Assembly: GCF_903166585.1 (NCBI RefSeq) | Contig: NZ_CAESCM010000012.1 | Location: 62,001-126,000, forward strand | From: Pedobacter ghigonis | Lineage (GTDB): Bacteria > Bacteroidota > Bacteroidia > Sphingobacteriales > Sphingobacteriaceae | DNA length: 64,000 nucleotides | Reading direction: 5' to 3' | Program-made: the position numbers and the translations under genes | Notes under the pieces: generated by a model | What the model saw: the letters and a program-made list of their open reading frames with translations, nothing else | What the model was told of the DNA's origin: nothing | Database searches by the model: none | In this document: one piece after another, positions 35,068-43,147 of the stretch | How positions within the stretch are numbered: position 1 is the stretch's first letter | Layout of the letters: each line of letters starts with the position of its first letter

Positions 35068-35715
35068 ATGAACGAGAATTTAGAAAACAACGATTGGATT
35101 AACGAAGCTCCTACCCTTGCGGCTATGGGGAAACGCAATCCCTTTGCTGTTCCGGATGGATATTTCGAAAGTGTTGAAGAGCAAACGCTTAGTGCTGTCT
35201 TTTTGGATGGCCTGAAGAAAAAAACAAACCAAAATAGTTTTGAAGTTCCGCAAAATTATTTTGAAGATTTAACGGAACGCATTGAAACGCGGATCAGCTT
35301 ATCTGAAATGCCAAAAGCACAGCCATTTGCTGTCCCGGAAAACTATTTTGATACCTTACAAAGCAGAATCAACAATAAAATTGCAGCAGAAACGCCTCAA
35401 AAGGTGGCTAAGATTGTTCCCCTTTGGAGAAAAAATATGGTTAAGTATGCGAGTGCAGCATGTTTTGTATTAATGGCTACATTTGGTGCATATTTTTACC
35501 AAAACAATCCATCGGTACCTGTAGCAAAAACACCACTGGCCGATCTTGCCAACGAGCAACTGTTATATGATATTGATGAGAATACCATTATTGAGCATTT
35601 GGATGCCCAGAATACCAACTCATCTAAAACTAATTCTGCGTCAGATACAGAAATGGAAAACTATATCCTGAGTCATTTTTCATCAAATGATTTATCTCAG
35701 GAACTAAATAATTAA
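35068..35715 (+). CDS. single-pass membrane protein with three FxVPxxYF repeats; candidate anti-sigma factor
   Basis: The frame opens at a TTG (35050), but ATG 35068 gives a better start (MNENLENNDWINEAPTLAAMG, 215 residues). The N-terminal 110 residues contain the same short motif three times: NPFAVPDGYFESVEEQ, NSFEVPQNYFEDLTER and QPFAVPENYFDTLQSR, each followed by a helix-like stretch. A membrane helix follows at about 130-148 (YASAACFVLMATFGAYFY), then an acidic C-terminus of about 65 residues that would be periplasmic. The gene sits between a sigma factor gene and a small exported protein, so it probably holds the sigma factor at the membrane. No classic anti-sigma zinc motif (HxxxCxxC) is present. 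Confidence 0.75.
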   Translation: MNENLENNDWINEAPTLAAMGKRNPFAVPDGYFESVEEQTLSAVFLDGLKKKTNQNSFEVPQNYFEDLTERIETRISLSEMPKAQPFAVPENYFDTLQSRINNKIAAETPQKVAKIVPLWRKNMVKYASAACFVLMATFGAYFYQNNPSVPVAKTPLADLANEQLLYDIDENTIIEHLDAQNTNSSKTNSASDTEMENYILSHFSSNDLSQELNN

Positions 35716-35722
35716 TTAAGAA

Positions 35723-36163
35723 ATGAAGAATTTACTTTTTGTTGCTTTAATTTTTCTATTACCCACGACCCTCTTGGCCCAAAGACCAAAGGGAGAAGAA
35801 ATAGAATCACTTAAAATAGCCTTTTTCACTCAAAAACTCGATTTATCCCCTGAAGAGGCTAAAATCTTCTGGCCAATTTACAACGATATGCAGGCAGAAC
35901 AAAATGCTTTACGTAAAGAGCGTATGCAAAAAATGATCTCTTTCAGGAAAGTAGATGAGATAGATAATTTAAGTGATGCACAAGTTCAAAGCTTAATTAC
36001 AAGCGAATTTGATTTCAGACAGCGTGATTTAAATCTCGAAAAGAAGTATTATAATAAGCTAAAATCGGCCTTACCCATCAAGGTAATAGGTAAATTTTAC
36101 CGGGCACAGGAAGGTTTTAAGCGAGAGCTGCTTAACAGGTATAGGGGCGGACAAAAACCCTGA
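35723..36163 (+). CDS. small exported Spy/CpxP-like helical protein
   Basis: The 146-residue protein has a signal peptide (MKNLLFVALIFLLPTTLLAQ) followed by an all-helical, charged sequence: FTQKLDLSPEEAKIFWPIYNDMQAEQNALRKERM. LSPEEA/FWPIY is a pattern shared with many Bacteroidota proteins annotated as sensors of ECF sigma factors, and the length and fold resemble Spy/CpxP periplasmic chaperones. It starts 7 bases after the candidate anti-sigma factor and a terminator follows, so the three genes form one operon. A role in sensing or buffering misfolded envelope proteins is inference. Confidence 0.82.
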   Translation: MKNLLFVALIFLLPTTLLAQRPKGEEIESLKIAFFTQKLDLSPEEAKIFWPIYNDMQAEQNALRKERMQKMISFRKVDEIDNLSDAQVQSLITSEFDFRQRDLNLEKKYYNKLKSALPIKVIGKFYRAQEGFKRELLNRYRGGQKP

Positions 36164-36164
36164 T

Positions 36165-36196
36165 AAAAAAGACTTACAGAGATGTAGGTCTTTTTT
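36165..36196 (+). terminator. terminator after the sigma factor operon
   Basis: AAAAAAGACTTACA (36165-36178) pairs with TGTAGGTCTTTTTT (36183-36196) through one G-T pair, with a 4-base loop, directly after the stop of the Spy-like gene, and it ends in a T run. Confidence 0.9.
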
Positions 36197-36206
36197 GTTT
36201 TAATAC

Positions 36207-36457
36207 TCATTTGATAGACATCGAAATATTGAATATAATGCATCTCCCAAACATAGATGCAGAATAAGTCGAAGAAGAAATTTCATTGATGTTCAAACTC
36301 GTGAAAGCTTTCATATTAGCCAGGTTCTTACCCTGAATATCATATTTAAATCTACCCATAACCGGATTATATTGCAATTCAGTACCAATCAAATGAAAAG
36401 TTTGTTTTTTCATACGCTCATCAAGCACATCATTCCACTAAATAATAGTTTCTTCAT
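36207..36457 (-). pseudogene. outer membrane beta-barrel protein gene with its middle deleted
   Basis: On the minus strand an ATG at 36457 opens a frame reading MKKLLFSGMMCLMSV and then stops (36410), which looks exactly like the start of a signal peptide. In another frame, from about 36440 down to 36207, the sequence runs through RMKKQTFHLIGTELQYNP, RFKYDIQGKNLANMKAF and GRCIIFNISMSIK. That matches the last strands of TonB-receptor-like barrels (a ...L.N.K.F...N pattern followed by a final strand). I read this as one gene that lost its central part and is now out of frame. The surviving piece is about 70 codons of a protein that must once have been several hundred longer. Confidence 0.5.
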
Positions 36458-36617
36458 TTTTTTAAAGTTTTAAGGTTAATTTATTTGATTAATTTCACCT
36501 CAAACCTCATTGATAAAAACCTAAAATAAAATTTTCTGCATCAACAACCATTGGCCGTAAGTATATTGGTTTTTATCATAAGATGTCGAGCAAGGATAAG
36601 AATCTTGCTTAAATCAG

Positions 36618-36625
36618 TACTTTTG
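36618..36625 (+). promoter_or_regulatory. -7 box TACTTTTG directly before the aminotransferase start
   Basis: It matches TANNTTTG and ends 4 bases before ATG 36630, the same spacing as at engB. If it is used, the mRNA would start at or within a few bases of the start codon. Confidence 0.4.
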
Positions 36626-36629
36626 TCCT

Positions 36630-37820
36630 ATGCTTACTCAACGTCAGTTGTTTTTACAACACAATGCACAAACCTCTCCTGAACCTTTAATGCTCGAATT
36701 TGTAAGGGCAAAAGGAATTTATATTTACGATGCGCAAGACAAAAAACATATCGATCTGATTGCCGGTATCGGCGTAAGTAATGTGGGCCATTGCCACCCG
36801 GCTGTGGTTAAAGCCATTAAAGATCAGGTAGAAACCTATATGCATTTAATGGTTTACGGAGAATACGTCCAAAGTCCGCAGGTAAATTTTGCCAAGGCAC
36901 TGGCCGATATTTTACCAGAAAGCTTAAGCTGCACCTATTTTTTAAATTCAGGCACTGAAGCTGTAGAAGGAGCCATGAAACTTGCTAAACGTTACACTGG
37001 TAGAAAGGGTTTTATTGCCTGTAAAAATGCCTACCATGGGAGTACCCAAGGAGCAGAAAGTTTAATGGAAAGCGATTTCTATTCGTCAGGATACGGTCCA
37101 TTTCTTCCTAACGTAAGCTTTATTGAACATAACCAAATTGCCGACCTGGCTAAAATAACCACCGATATTGCGGCTGTTTTTATCGAGCCCATACAGGGTG
37201 AGGCAGGTATCCGTGTAGCAGACCTTAGCTATATGCAGGCCTTAAAAGCCAGATGCCAGGAAACTGGAACCCTACTCATATTTGATGAAATTCAGTCGGG
37301 TTTTGGCCGAAGTGGTAAAATGTTTGCCTTTGAACATTATAATTTAGTGCCCGATGTATTGCTTTTGGCAAAAGGCATCGGTGGTGGTATGCCCATCGGG
37401 GCTTTTATTAGTTCGCTCGAAATTATGTCGGTACTCTCACATACCCCAATTTTAGGCCACATGACTACCTTTGGCGGCCACCCGGTTTGTTGTGCTGCTG
37501 GCTTAGCCACTTTGCGCACGCTGATTGATGACCATGTTGTAGCTGAAGTAGAAGAAAAAGGAAAATTATTTAAACAACTGCTTAAACATCCGGCCATTAA
37601 GGAAATACGTGGCAAAGGCTTAATGCTGGCGGTTGAGTTTGAAAATTTCGAAACGAATAAAAAAATTATCGATGCCTGTATTCTCGATGGTATCCTATCC
37701 GATTGGTTTTTGCATTGCAGCAATTCGATGCGCATTGCTCCACCTTTAATTATAACTAAGGAAGAAATTGAAGAAGCTTGTGCCATCATATTAAAAAATA
37801 TTAACTTAGTTGCAGGGTAA
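36630..37820 (+). CDS. class III PLP-dependent aminotransferase (ArgD-like)
   Basis: The 396-residue enzyme has the class III pattern: LNSGTEAVEGAMKLAKRYTG (about 106-124), the GESL-type HGSTQGAESL, FDEIQSGFGRSGKMFAFEH with the PLP-binding Asp219, and the Schiff-base Lys248 in LLLAKGIGGGMPIGAF. It is closest in outline to acetylornithine/4-aminobutyrate aminotransferases. The exact substrate is not clear, because no arginine genes are nearby. It stands alone; a two-component system follows after about 105 bases. Confidence 0.92.
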   Translation: MLTQRQLFLQHNAQTSPEPLMLEFVRAKGIYIYDAQDKKHIDLIAGIGVSNVGHCHPAVVKAIKDQVETYMHLMVYGEYVQSPQVNFAKALADILPESLSCTYFLNSGTEAVEGAMKLAKRYTGRKGFIACKNAYHGSTQGAESLMESDFYSSGYGPFLPNVSFIEHNQIADLAKITTDIAAVFIEPIQGEAGIRVADLSYMQALKARCQETGTLLIFDEIQSGFGRSGKMFAFEHYNLVPDVLLLAKGIGGGMPIGAFISSLEIMSVLSHTPILGHMTTFGGHPVCCAAGLATLRTLIDDHVVAEVEEKGKLFKQLLKHPAIKEIRGKGLMLAVEFENFETNKKIIDACILDGILSDWFLHCSNSMRIAPPLIITKEEIEEACAIILKNINLVAG

Positions 37821-37925
37821 TAGCATTATACAAAAGGTAAAAAGCATAGCGCTTTGAGTTAAAAGACTAAAGAAAAACCTTGATTATAGAAAGACACAAA
37901 CTGAAAATTGTAAACCGAAAACTGA

Positions 37926-38603
37926 ATGAACGTACTCATAGTTGAAGATGAAAAGAGCCTCGCGCTCGAAATGGATGAGTTTCTAAGTAAAGAAGGCTTT
38001 ATTGTAGAACATGCCTGGAAAAAATCATCGGCCGAAGAAAAAATCTTCGTGAACAATTACGATTTCATTTTATTAGACCTGGGTTTGCCTGATGGTGATG
38101 GATTTGAAGTGTTGAAACAATTGAAAGCAATCAAAGACCGAGATGATGCGGTAATTATTTTAACCGCCCGCAGCGCAGTAGACGACCGGATTAAAGGGCT
38201 TGATGAAGGTGCCGACGATTATTTACCCAAACCATTTTCATTAAATGAGCTTTTGGCACGTATGCATGCCATTACACGCCGCAAACACAAGCTCGAGAAA
38301 AACGAAATCAATATCCATAACTTCTTACTAAACATCCAAAACAGAACGGTTTCTTTTGGAGATGAAAGGTTAAACCTGACCAAAAAAGAATTCGAGATTT
38401 TTAATTATCTGGTGCTGAATAAAAACAGAGTGGTATCGAGAATGAGCTTAACAGAGCATGTTTGGGGAGATATTTTAGAAGTAAACTCCGATTCGAACTT
38501 TGTTGATGTGCACGTTAAAAATTTAAGAAAAAAACTGGCTAATATCTCTCCTATTGATTGGTTCGAAACAGTAAGAAGCATTGGCTACCGGATAAACTGT
38601 TAA
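37926..38603 (+). CDS. OmpR-family response regulator
   Basis: The 225-residue protein has a receiver domain with the acidic pocket (VEDEK at 6-10), phosphoacceptor Asp51 in FILLDLGLPDGDGF, Thr in VIILTAR and Lys in DYLPKPFS. A winged-helix DNA-binding domain follows (about 130-225: LNLTKKEFEIFNYLVLN, VVSRMSLTEHVWG, VDVHVKNLRKKL, VRSIGYRI). It starts with the clean ATG at 37926, and the sensor kinase gene follows after 48 bases, so the two form a pair. The regulated genes are unknown. Confidence 0.95.
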   Translation: MNVLIVEDEKSLALEMDEFLSKEGFIVEHAWKKSSAEEKIFVNNYDFILLDLGLPDGDGFEVLKQLKAIKDRDDAVIILTARSAVDDRIKGLDEGADDYLPKPFSLNELLARMHAITRRKHKLEKNEINIHNFLLNIQNRTVSFGDERLNLTKKEFEIFNYLVLNKNRVVSRMSLTEHVWGDILEVNSDSNFVDVHVKNLRKKLANISPIDWFETVRSIGYRINC

Positions 38604-38651
38604 CGCATAGACCGGCACAGATTCCATTTTTCATAAAACATCATCCATATA

Positions 38652-39971
38652 ATGAAGTTACAGGTTAAGTTTTCTTTATATAATGCGATCACCAAAATTG
38701 CCATTATCCTGGTTTTGGGAGCCATCATTATATTTTCGCTGGACAGACTTGCCTACAACCAGTTCGATAACCGGCTGATCAAAAAGAAGAACAAAATCAT
38801 TAAAAATCTCACGGATAATGAAATTGACAGCCTGCTAAACAAAGAACAATCTTTTACCGATTACAATATTTTAAAGGAAGAGTTTATCGTTTTAACCGAC
38901 ATTCCGGATAACCAAACCGACTCCAGTGCCAAGGTTTTTACCGAAAAGCGCGAAATTGAGGGCGATATTGAGGTTTACAGGATTTTAAACTATAAATTTT
39001 CTTACCATACCAACTGGTACAACCTCGAAATTGGGGAAACCATGACTGCACTACAATCGATTAAGAATTCGATCCGTTTTTATATGCTTGTGGTATTGGT
39101 GGCCGCCCTGTTAGTTACTTTGGTAGCTGATTATACTTTTTCTAACTTCCTTTTAAAGCCTTTTTATCTCATTATCGATAAGAAAATTAACCGGGTAGAC
39201 GACCCAACGCATTTTAATTACCAGAATATCCCCACCAATACCGACGATTTTAAGATCCTTGATAACAGTATAAACTCTTTAATGCGGAAAATAAATACCC
39301 TTTTCGCATTAGAAAAGCAGTTTATTGCCAACGTTTCGCACGAGTTACTCACACCTATCTCTATATTAAGTACCCGCTTCGAAAATATGCTCAACACGCC
39401 CGGTATCCCGGTTGAGCACGAAAACAAACTATATGCGTCTTTAAAAACTTTAAACCGTTTGCGGGTAATTATCAATAGCCTGCTCTTAATTTCGAAGGTA
39501 GAGAATAATCAGTACCTGAAAACAGAAGAAATTAGCTTAAAACAAGAAATAGACGATATTTATGAGGATCTGGAAGACCGGATTACGGATAAAAAAATCA
39601 CTTTCAAGGTTAACTTGCTAAAAGATTTTCACTTTACCGGAAATAAAGCCCTTATACATACACTTTTGGTCAATATCATTAACAATGCCATTAAATACAA
39701 TGTAACGGGTGGATCAATCGATATTTCAGATAAAATCGACCAGGAACAATACATCTTAACGATTGGCGACAGCGGACAAGGCATGAGTCCAGCGCTCGTA
39801 GAAGATGCTTTCGACCGTTTTAAAAGGGGGAACAGTGAAGAAAATGGATTTGGTTTAGGACTGGCGATTGTTCAGAGCATTGCTAAATTCCATAAAATTG
39901 AGGTGGATATCCAATCGGAAGAGCACAAAGGCACCCATATTTCACTGCTTTTTAAAATGCCTCAGACTTAA
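38652..39971 (+). CDS. sensor histidine kinase
   Basis: The 439-residue membrane kinase has two membrane helices (about 13-31 and 143-160) around a periplasmic sensor region of about 110 residues. It has an H box with the phospho-accepting His230 in FIANVSHELLTPISIL and a catalytic ATPase domain with N box NIINNAIKYN, G1 GDSGQGM and G2 GFGLGLAI. The H box reads HELLTP in place of the usual HELRTP/HELKTP, a conservative oddity that should not stop phosphorylation. The signal is unknown. It is the partner of the response regulator 48 bases upstream. Confidence 0.94.
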   Translation: MKLQVKFSLYNAITKIAIILVLGAIIIFSLDRLAYNQFDNRLIKKKNKIIKNLTDNEIDSLLNKEQSFTDYNILKEEFIVLTDIPDNQTDSSAKVFTEKREIEGDIEVYRILNYKFSYHTNWYNLEIGETMTALQSIKNSIRFYMLVVLVAALLVTLVADYTFSNFLLKPFYLIIDKKINRVDDPTHFNYQNIPTNTDDFKILDNSINSLMRKINTLFALEKQFIANVSHELLTPISILSTRFENMLNTPGIPVEHENKLYASLKTLNRLRVIINSLLLISKVENNQYLKTEEISLKQEIDDIYEDLEDRITDKKITFKVNLLKDFHFTGNKALIHTLLVNIINNAIKYNVTGGSIDISDKIDQEQYILTIGDSGQGMSPALVEDAFDRFKRGNSEENGFGLGLAIVQSIAKFHKIEVDIQSEEHKGTHISLLFKMPQT

Positions 39972-40081
39972 AAAAGGCCGCATATCGTAATACTGGATCG
40001 CATTGATTTCCATACCTTTTATCGATTATGAAATACTTTGGCAAAGCCTTTGCTTAGCTATAAAAATCAAACCGTAAGAAA

Positions 40082-40549
40082 ATGAAAAACATCTTTGCAA
40101 TATTTACGATTGCCCTGTTTGCTGCATGCCAGGGAGGTACAGCCAAAAAGACACAGGCCAAAATAGATTCAACCATTGTTAGCAATGCCGCAACCCCAGA
40201 AAATGCCATAACCTGTTACCAATATATTAAAAATCGTGATACTGTTACCTTATCTGTAAAAGCAGCAGGAAATCAGGTTAGCGGAAGTTTAGGCTACAAT
40301 CTTTACGAAAAGGATAAAAATTCGGGCACTTTTACCGGTCTGGTTAAAGGCGATACCCTGATTGCCGATTACACTTTCCATTCAGAAGGTAAAATCTCAG
40401 TACGGCAAATTGCCTTACTAAAACAGGGCGATAAACTAATAGAGGGTTTTGGCGATGTGCAGGAAATTAAAGGTAATATGAAATTTAAAGATATCAGCAA
40501 ACTGAAATTCAACAACTCAATTGTATTTAGCAAAATAGATTGCAAATAG
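40082..40549 (+). CDS. small lipoprotein of unknown function
   Basis: The 155-residue protein has a lipoprotein signal peptide with lipobox FAAC (lipidated Cys16). The rest is beta-rich and contains ENAITCYQYIKNRDTVTLSVKAAGNQVSGSLGYNLYEKDKNSGTF, a pattern found in many uncharacterised Bacteroidota lipoproteins. Two further Cys residues (near 50 and at the C-terminus, KIDCK) might form a disulphide. No enzyme motif is seen. It lies 110 bases after the histidine kinase, and the REP-like hairpin follows right after its stop. Confidence 0.8.
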   Translation: MKNIFAIFTIALFAACQGGTAKKTQAKIDSTIVSNAATPENAITCYQYIKNRDTVTLSVKAAGNQVSGSLGYNLYEKDKNSGTFTGLVKGDTLIADYTFHSEGKISVRQIALLKQGDKLIEGFGDVQEIKGNMKFKDISKLKFNNSIVFSKIDCK

Positions 40550-40558
40550 AAGAATTTC

Positions 40559-40653
40559 GTCATTGCGAGAAGGCTTTTTCAGCCGACGAAGCAATCTTTA
40601 TAGCAAGAATTATCGGCATGAAAGATTGCTTCGTCGTTCCTTCTCGCAATGAC
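40559..40653. repeat. GTCATTGCGAG inverted repeat (REP/BIME-like hairpin)
   Basis: The left arm at 40559-40598 and the right arm at 40621-40653 are inverted copies that both begin GTCATTGCGAGAAGG and end in GACGAAGCAATCTT. The left arm has about 9 extra bases in the middle (CTTTTTCAGC). The element lies between two convergent lipoprotein genes. A single arm of the same family occurs at 7397-7435. A long perfect outer stem should fold strongly on both strands and may end both transcripts. Confidence 0.85.
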
Positions 40654-40672
40654 GATTTTTCGAGTAATTTAA

Positions 40673-41098
40673 TTACTTTATAGCTTCTGTAGCTGCTTTC
40701 GACCATTCTTCACTTAGCTTTAATACATAGTCTGAGTACTTTTGTATCTCATCAGGCTTAAGCTTGCTGGCCCAGGTTGTTGCCTGGCTGGCCCAAACAG
40801 TGTATTTTTCACTAATGGCTTTAATTTCGGCCGCATTTTTAGTCTTTAAAGCCGCTACATAATCATCTTTTAGTTTAGCATATTCGGCCAACCCCTTGTT
40901 CACTTCTTCGCTCGAAAAAGATGGGGCATCGGTTTTAACAATTTCAGTTGTTTTTGTCGTAACTTTTGTAATTGTGTCTCCACTAGCGGAAACGGTACTC
41001 GAATCTTTAATTGTCTCTGTTTTTCGGGTGTTTTCGCACGAAACAAGCGTTACAGCGAATAAAGCAATCGCAGCAACAGTGTAGATGGTATTTTTCAT
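40673..41098 (-). CDS. small helical lipoprotein
   Basis: The 141-residue protein has a lipoprotein signal with lipobox VSC (lipidated Cys21). A Thr/Ser-rich linker (about 25-60) follows, then a helical region rich in Lys, Ala and Glu (YAKLKDDYVAALKTKNAAEIKAISEKYTVWASQATTWASKL). The short repeats of A-x-x-A-x-K type fit a coiled or bundled helix. No known domain was recognised. It is convergent with the lipoprotein at 40082 and separated from it by the REP-like hairpin. Confidence 0.78.
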   Translation of the reverse strand: MKNTIYTVAAIALFAVTLVSCENTRKTETIKDSSTVSASGDTITKVTTKTTEIVKTDAPSFSSEEVNKGLAEYAKLKDDYVAALKTKNAAEIKAISEKYTVWASQATTWASKLKPDEIQKYSDYVLKLSEEWSKAATEAIK

Positions 41099-41186
41099 TG
41101 TTTTTTGGTTTTTTATCGGATAGTAGTTAAAGATTGTGCCAAAAAATACAACCCTTTCAAAACCAGAAAAAAAACAAAGCTAAATA

Positions 41187-41873
41187 TTAAAGATCTTCAA
41201 ACCTTTCCCAAAAGCCATCAACCGGCAATTTGGCAAAAATATTTACAGGTTCTTTTTTAACGGGGTGAATAAACTGCAGGCGGCGTGCGTGTAAACAGAT
41301 ACTTCCCTTTCTACTTCCGCGCGGGTAGCCGTATTTGTTATCGCCCATAATGGGACAGCCCATTGATGAAAGCTGTACTCTAATCTGGTGCGACCGTCCT
41401 GTTAAAGGATCAACTTCTAATAAATAATAATCGCCAACCTTAGCTTTTAATTTATAAGAAAGTTCAGCCCGCTGGCTACCGGTAACTTCTGTATTGTAAT
41501 AAGAAACTACATTTTTTTGTGGGTTTTTAACCAGCCAGTGAACCAGTGTAGCAGATTCTCTTTCAGGCTTATTTTTAACCACCGCCCAATATGTTTTCTT
41601 CACCTCCCTGTTTTTGAAAACGGCGTTCATCCGTTCTAAAGCCTTACTGGTTTTAGCAAATAGGATAACCCCACTTACAGGTCGGTCTAAACGATGTACC
41701 ACCCCTAAAAAAGCACCATTGGGTTTATTATACTTTTTAGCAATGTACTTTTTCACCTGCTCATCCAATGGTTCATCGCCGGTTTCGTCAACCTGCACAA
41801 TATCTCCTGCTCTTTTATTAATGGCAATTAGATGGTTGTCTTCAAAAAGTATGTCGTTATCGGTAATGGGCAT
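41187..41873 (-). CDS. RluA-family pseudouridine synthase
   Basis: The 228-residue enzyme has the catalytic motif HRLDRPVSGVILFAKT with the nucleophilic Asp in HRLD (about residue 63), the later LTGRSHQIRVQLSSMGCPIMGD motif, and the C-terminal LHARRLQFIHPV. There is no S4 RNA-binding domain in front, so this is the short RluA/RluC-like form. It turns uridine into pseudouridine in rRNA or tRNA; the exact site is not evident. It lies downstream of panB on the same strand, with a 138-base repeat-containing spacer. Confidence 0.93.
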   Translation of the reverse strand: MPITDNDILFEDNHLIAINKRAGDIVQVDETGDEPLDEQVKKYIAKKYNKPNGAFLGVVHRLDRPVSGVILFAKTSKALERMNAVFKNREVKKTYWAVVKNKPERESATLVHWLVKNPQKNVVSYYNTEVTGSQRAELSYKLKAKVGDYYLLEVDPLTGRSHQIRVQLSSMGCPIMGDNKYGYPRGSRKGSICLHARRLQFIHPVKKEPVNIFAKLPVDGFWERFEDL

Positions 41874-42011
41874 TATAAAGGTTAACTATTAATTGTTCAA
41901 ATCGGTTAGTTCAATAGCAAAATTGTAGGATGGCTAATTTTTTAACTGAAAATTATCAACTGAAAAACTGCTTCAGAAGAGTTAATTGGTTAAAGATTTA
42001 AAGCTTCAGGC

Positions 42012-42827
42012 TTAATATTGTTCTTTTTCGTTCGGAAAATCGTTTGCTTTCACATCGCGGATGTACGATTGTGCAGCACCCAGAATTTCATCGTACAAAT
42101 TAATATACTGACGTAAGAAGCGGGGTTTAAAACCTTTGGTTAATCCAATCATATCATTCACAACCAGTACCTGCCCATCGCAATGCTGCCCGGCTCCAAT
42201 ACCAATGGTTGGAATATTGAGGCTTTCGGTTACTTCTTTGCCCAGAGCAGCCGGAATTTTTTCTAAAACGATACCAAAACAGCCTGCAGCCTGTAGAGCC
42301 AGCACATCGCTTTTAAGTTTATTGGCTTCTTCTTCTTCTTTTGCACGTACCGTGTAAGTACCAAATTTATAAATAGATTGCGGCGTTAGGCCCAAGTGCC
42401 CCATTACCGGTATTCCGGCAGTAATTATACGCTGTACTGATTCTATAATTTCTTCCCCACCTTCTAGTTTAACTCCGTGTGCACCCGATTCTTTCATAAT
42501 CCTGATGGCCGAATTTAAAGCTTCTTTCGAATTTCCCTGGTAAGAACCAAAAGGCAAATCGACTACAACAAAAGCACGTTTAACCGCTCTGATCACTGAT
42601 GCGGCATGGTAAATCATCTGGTCTAAAGTAATAGGCAAGGTAGTTTCGTGACCAGCCATTACGTTAGAGGCTGAATCGCCTACCAGTAAAACGTCCAAAC
42701 CTGCGTCATCCAAAATGGTTGCCATAGAATAATCGTAGGCCGTTAGCATAGATATTTTTTCACCACGTTGCTTCATTTCCTGTAACGTGTGCGTAGTGAT
42801 CCGTTTAATTTCTTTATGTACCGACAT
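42012..42827 (-). CDS. panB: 3-methyl-2-oxobutanoate hydroxymethyltransferase
   Basis: PanB adds a hydroxymethyl group from methylenetetrahydrofolate to alpha-ketoisovalerate, the first committed step to pantothenate and coenzyme A. The 271-residue protein has the family blocks MLTAYDYSMATILDDAGLDVLLVGDS, LPFGSYQG, GAHGVKLEGGEE, MGHLGLTPQS, and the catalytic Glu in GIVLEKIPAALG, followed by TIGIGAGQHCDGQVLVVNDMIGLT. Full family length. A -7 box lies 20 bases upstream of the ATG at 42827. No other pantothenate gene is nearby. Confidence 0.97.
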   Translation of the reverse strand: MSVHKEIKRITTHTLQEMKQRGEKISMLTAYDYSMATILDDAGLDVLLVGDSASNVMAGHETTLPITLDQMIYHAASVIRAVKRAFVVVDLPFGSYQGNSKEALNSAIRIMKESGAHGVKLEGGEEIIESVQRIITAGIPVMGHLGLTPQSIYKFGTYTVRAKEEEEANKLKSDVLALQAAGCFGIVLEKIPAALGKEVTESLNIPTIGIGAGQHCDGQVLVVNDMIGLTKGFKPRFLRQYINLYDEILGAAQSYIRDVKANDFPNEKEQY

Positions 42828-42846
42828 GGGATTTGTTTTGTGTTGC

Positions 42847-42854
42847 CAAAAGTA
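42847..42854 (-). promoter_or_regulatory. -7 box TACTTTTG for panB
   Basis: On the minus strand it fits TANNTTTG and ends 20 bases before the panB ATG, a normal position for a short leader. The expected TTTG -33 element is not seen at 19-21 bases, so support rests on the -7 box alone. Confidence 0.45.
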
Positions 42855-43021
42855 TTGTTTTTTATTTAATTAGCCGAAAAGACAAAAGCTAAAAGACAAA
42901 AGCTATCTCAGGTAAAAATCACTTTTTAAGGAAATCGTGTTCCATTGCTTTCTGCTTCAGTCTTTTGCTTCCGACTTCAACGTTATTTCACTTTTCTCTT
43001 TAAATTACAAATCTAAAATCC

Positions 43022-43029
43022 TATCTTTG
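43022..43029 (+). promoter_or_regulatory. -7 box TATCTTTG for carA
   Basis: It fits TANNTTTG and lies 118 bases before the carA ATG, so the transcript would carry a leader of about 110 bases, longer than at other genes here. No -33 TTTG was found at the normal distance. Confidence 0.45.
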
Positions 43030-43147
43030 TACCCCGAAATGGAAGGGATATATTCATCTTTTTTTGCAGCCCGCAAATACAGCTTTAATGCTGAGAGAAC
43101 CCCTTTTTTCAACTCTTTTTTAAATCAAAATCCATATTGTAATTACC

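Larger units (their letters stand above)
42828..43147. other. divergent panB-carA intergenic region
   Basis: This 320-base region holds the panB -7 box (42847-42854, minus), a 14-base tandem repeat AAAAGACAAAAGCT (42877-42890 and 42891-42904), the carA -7 box (43022-43029), and a carA leader of about 110 bases. A 38-codon frame (43039-43155) in the leader overlaps the carA start by 8 bases; see findings. Confidence 0.6.

Noticed and set aside
37337..37789. 150-codon minus-strand frame inside the aminotransferase
   Set aside because: It is antisense to conserved coding sequence and has Ser/Ile-rich shadow composition.
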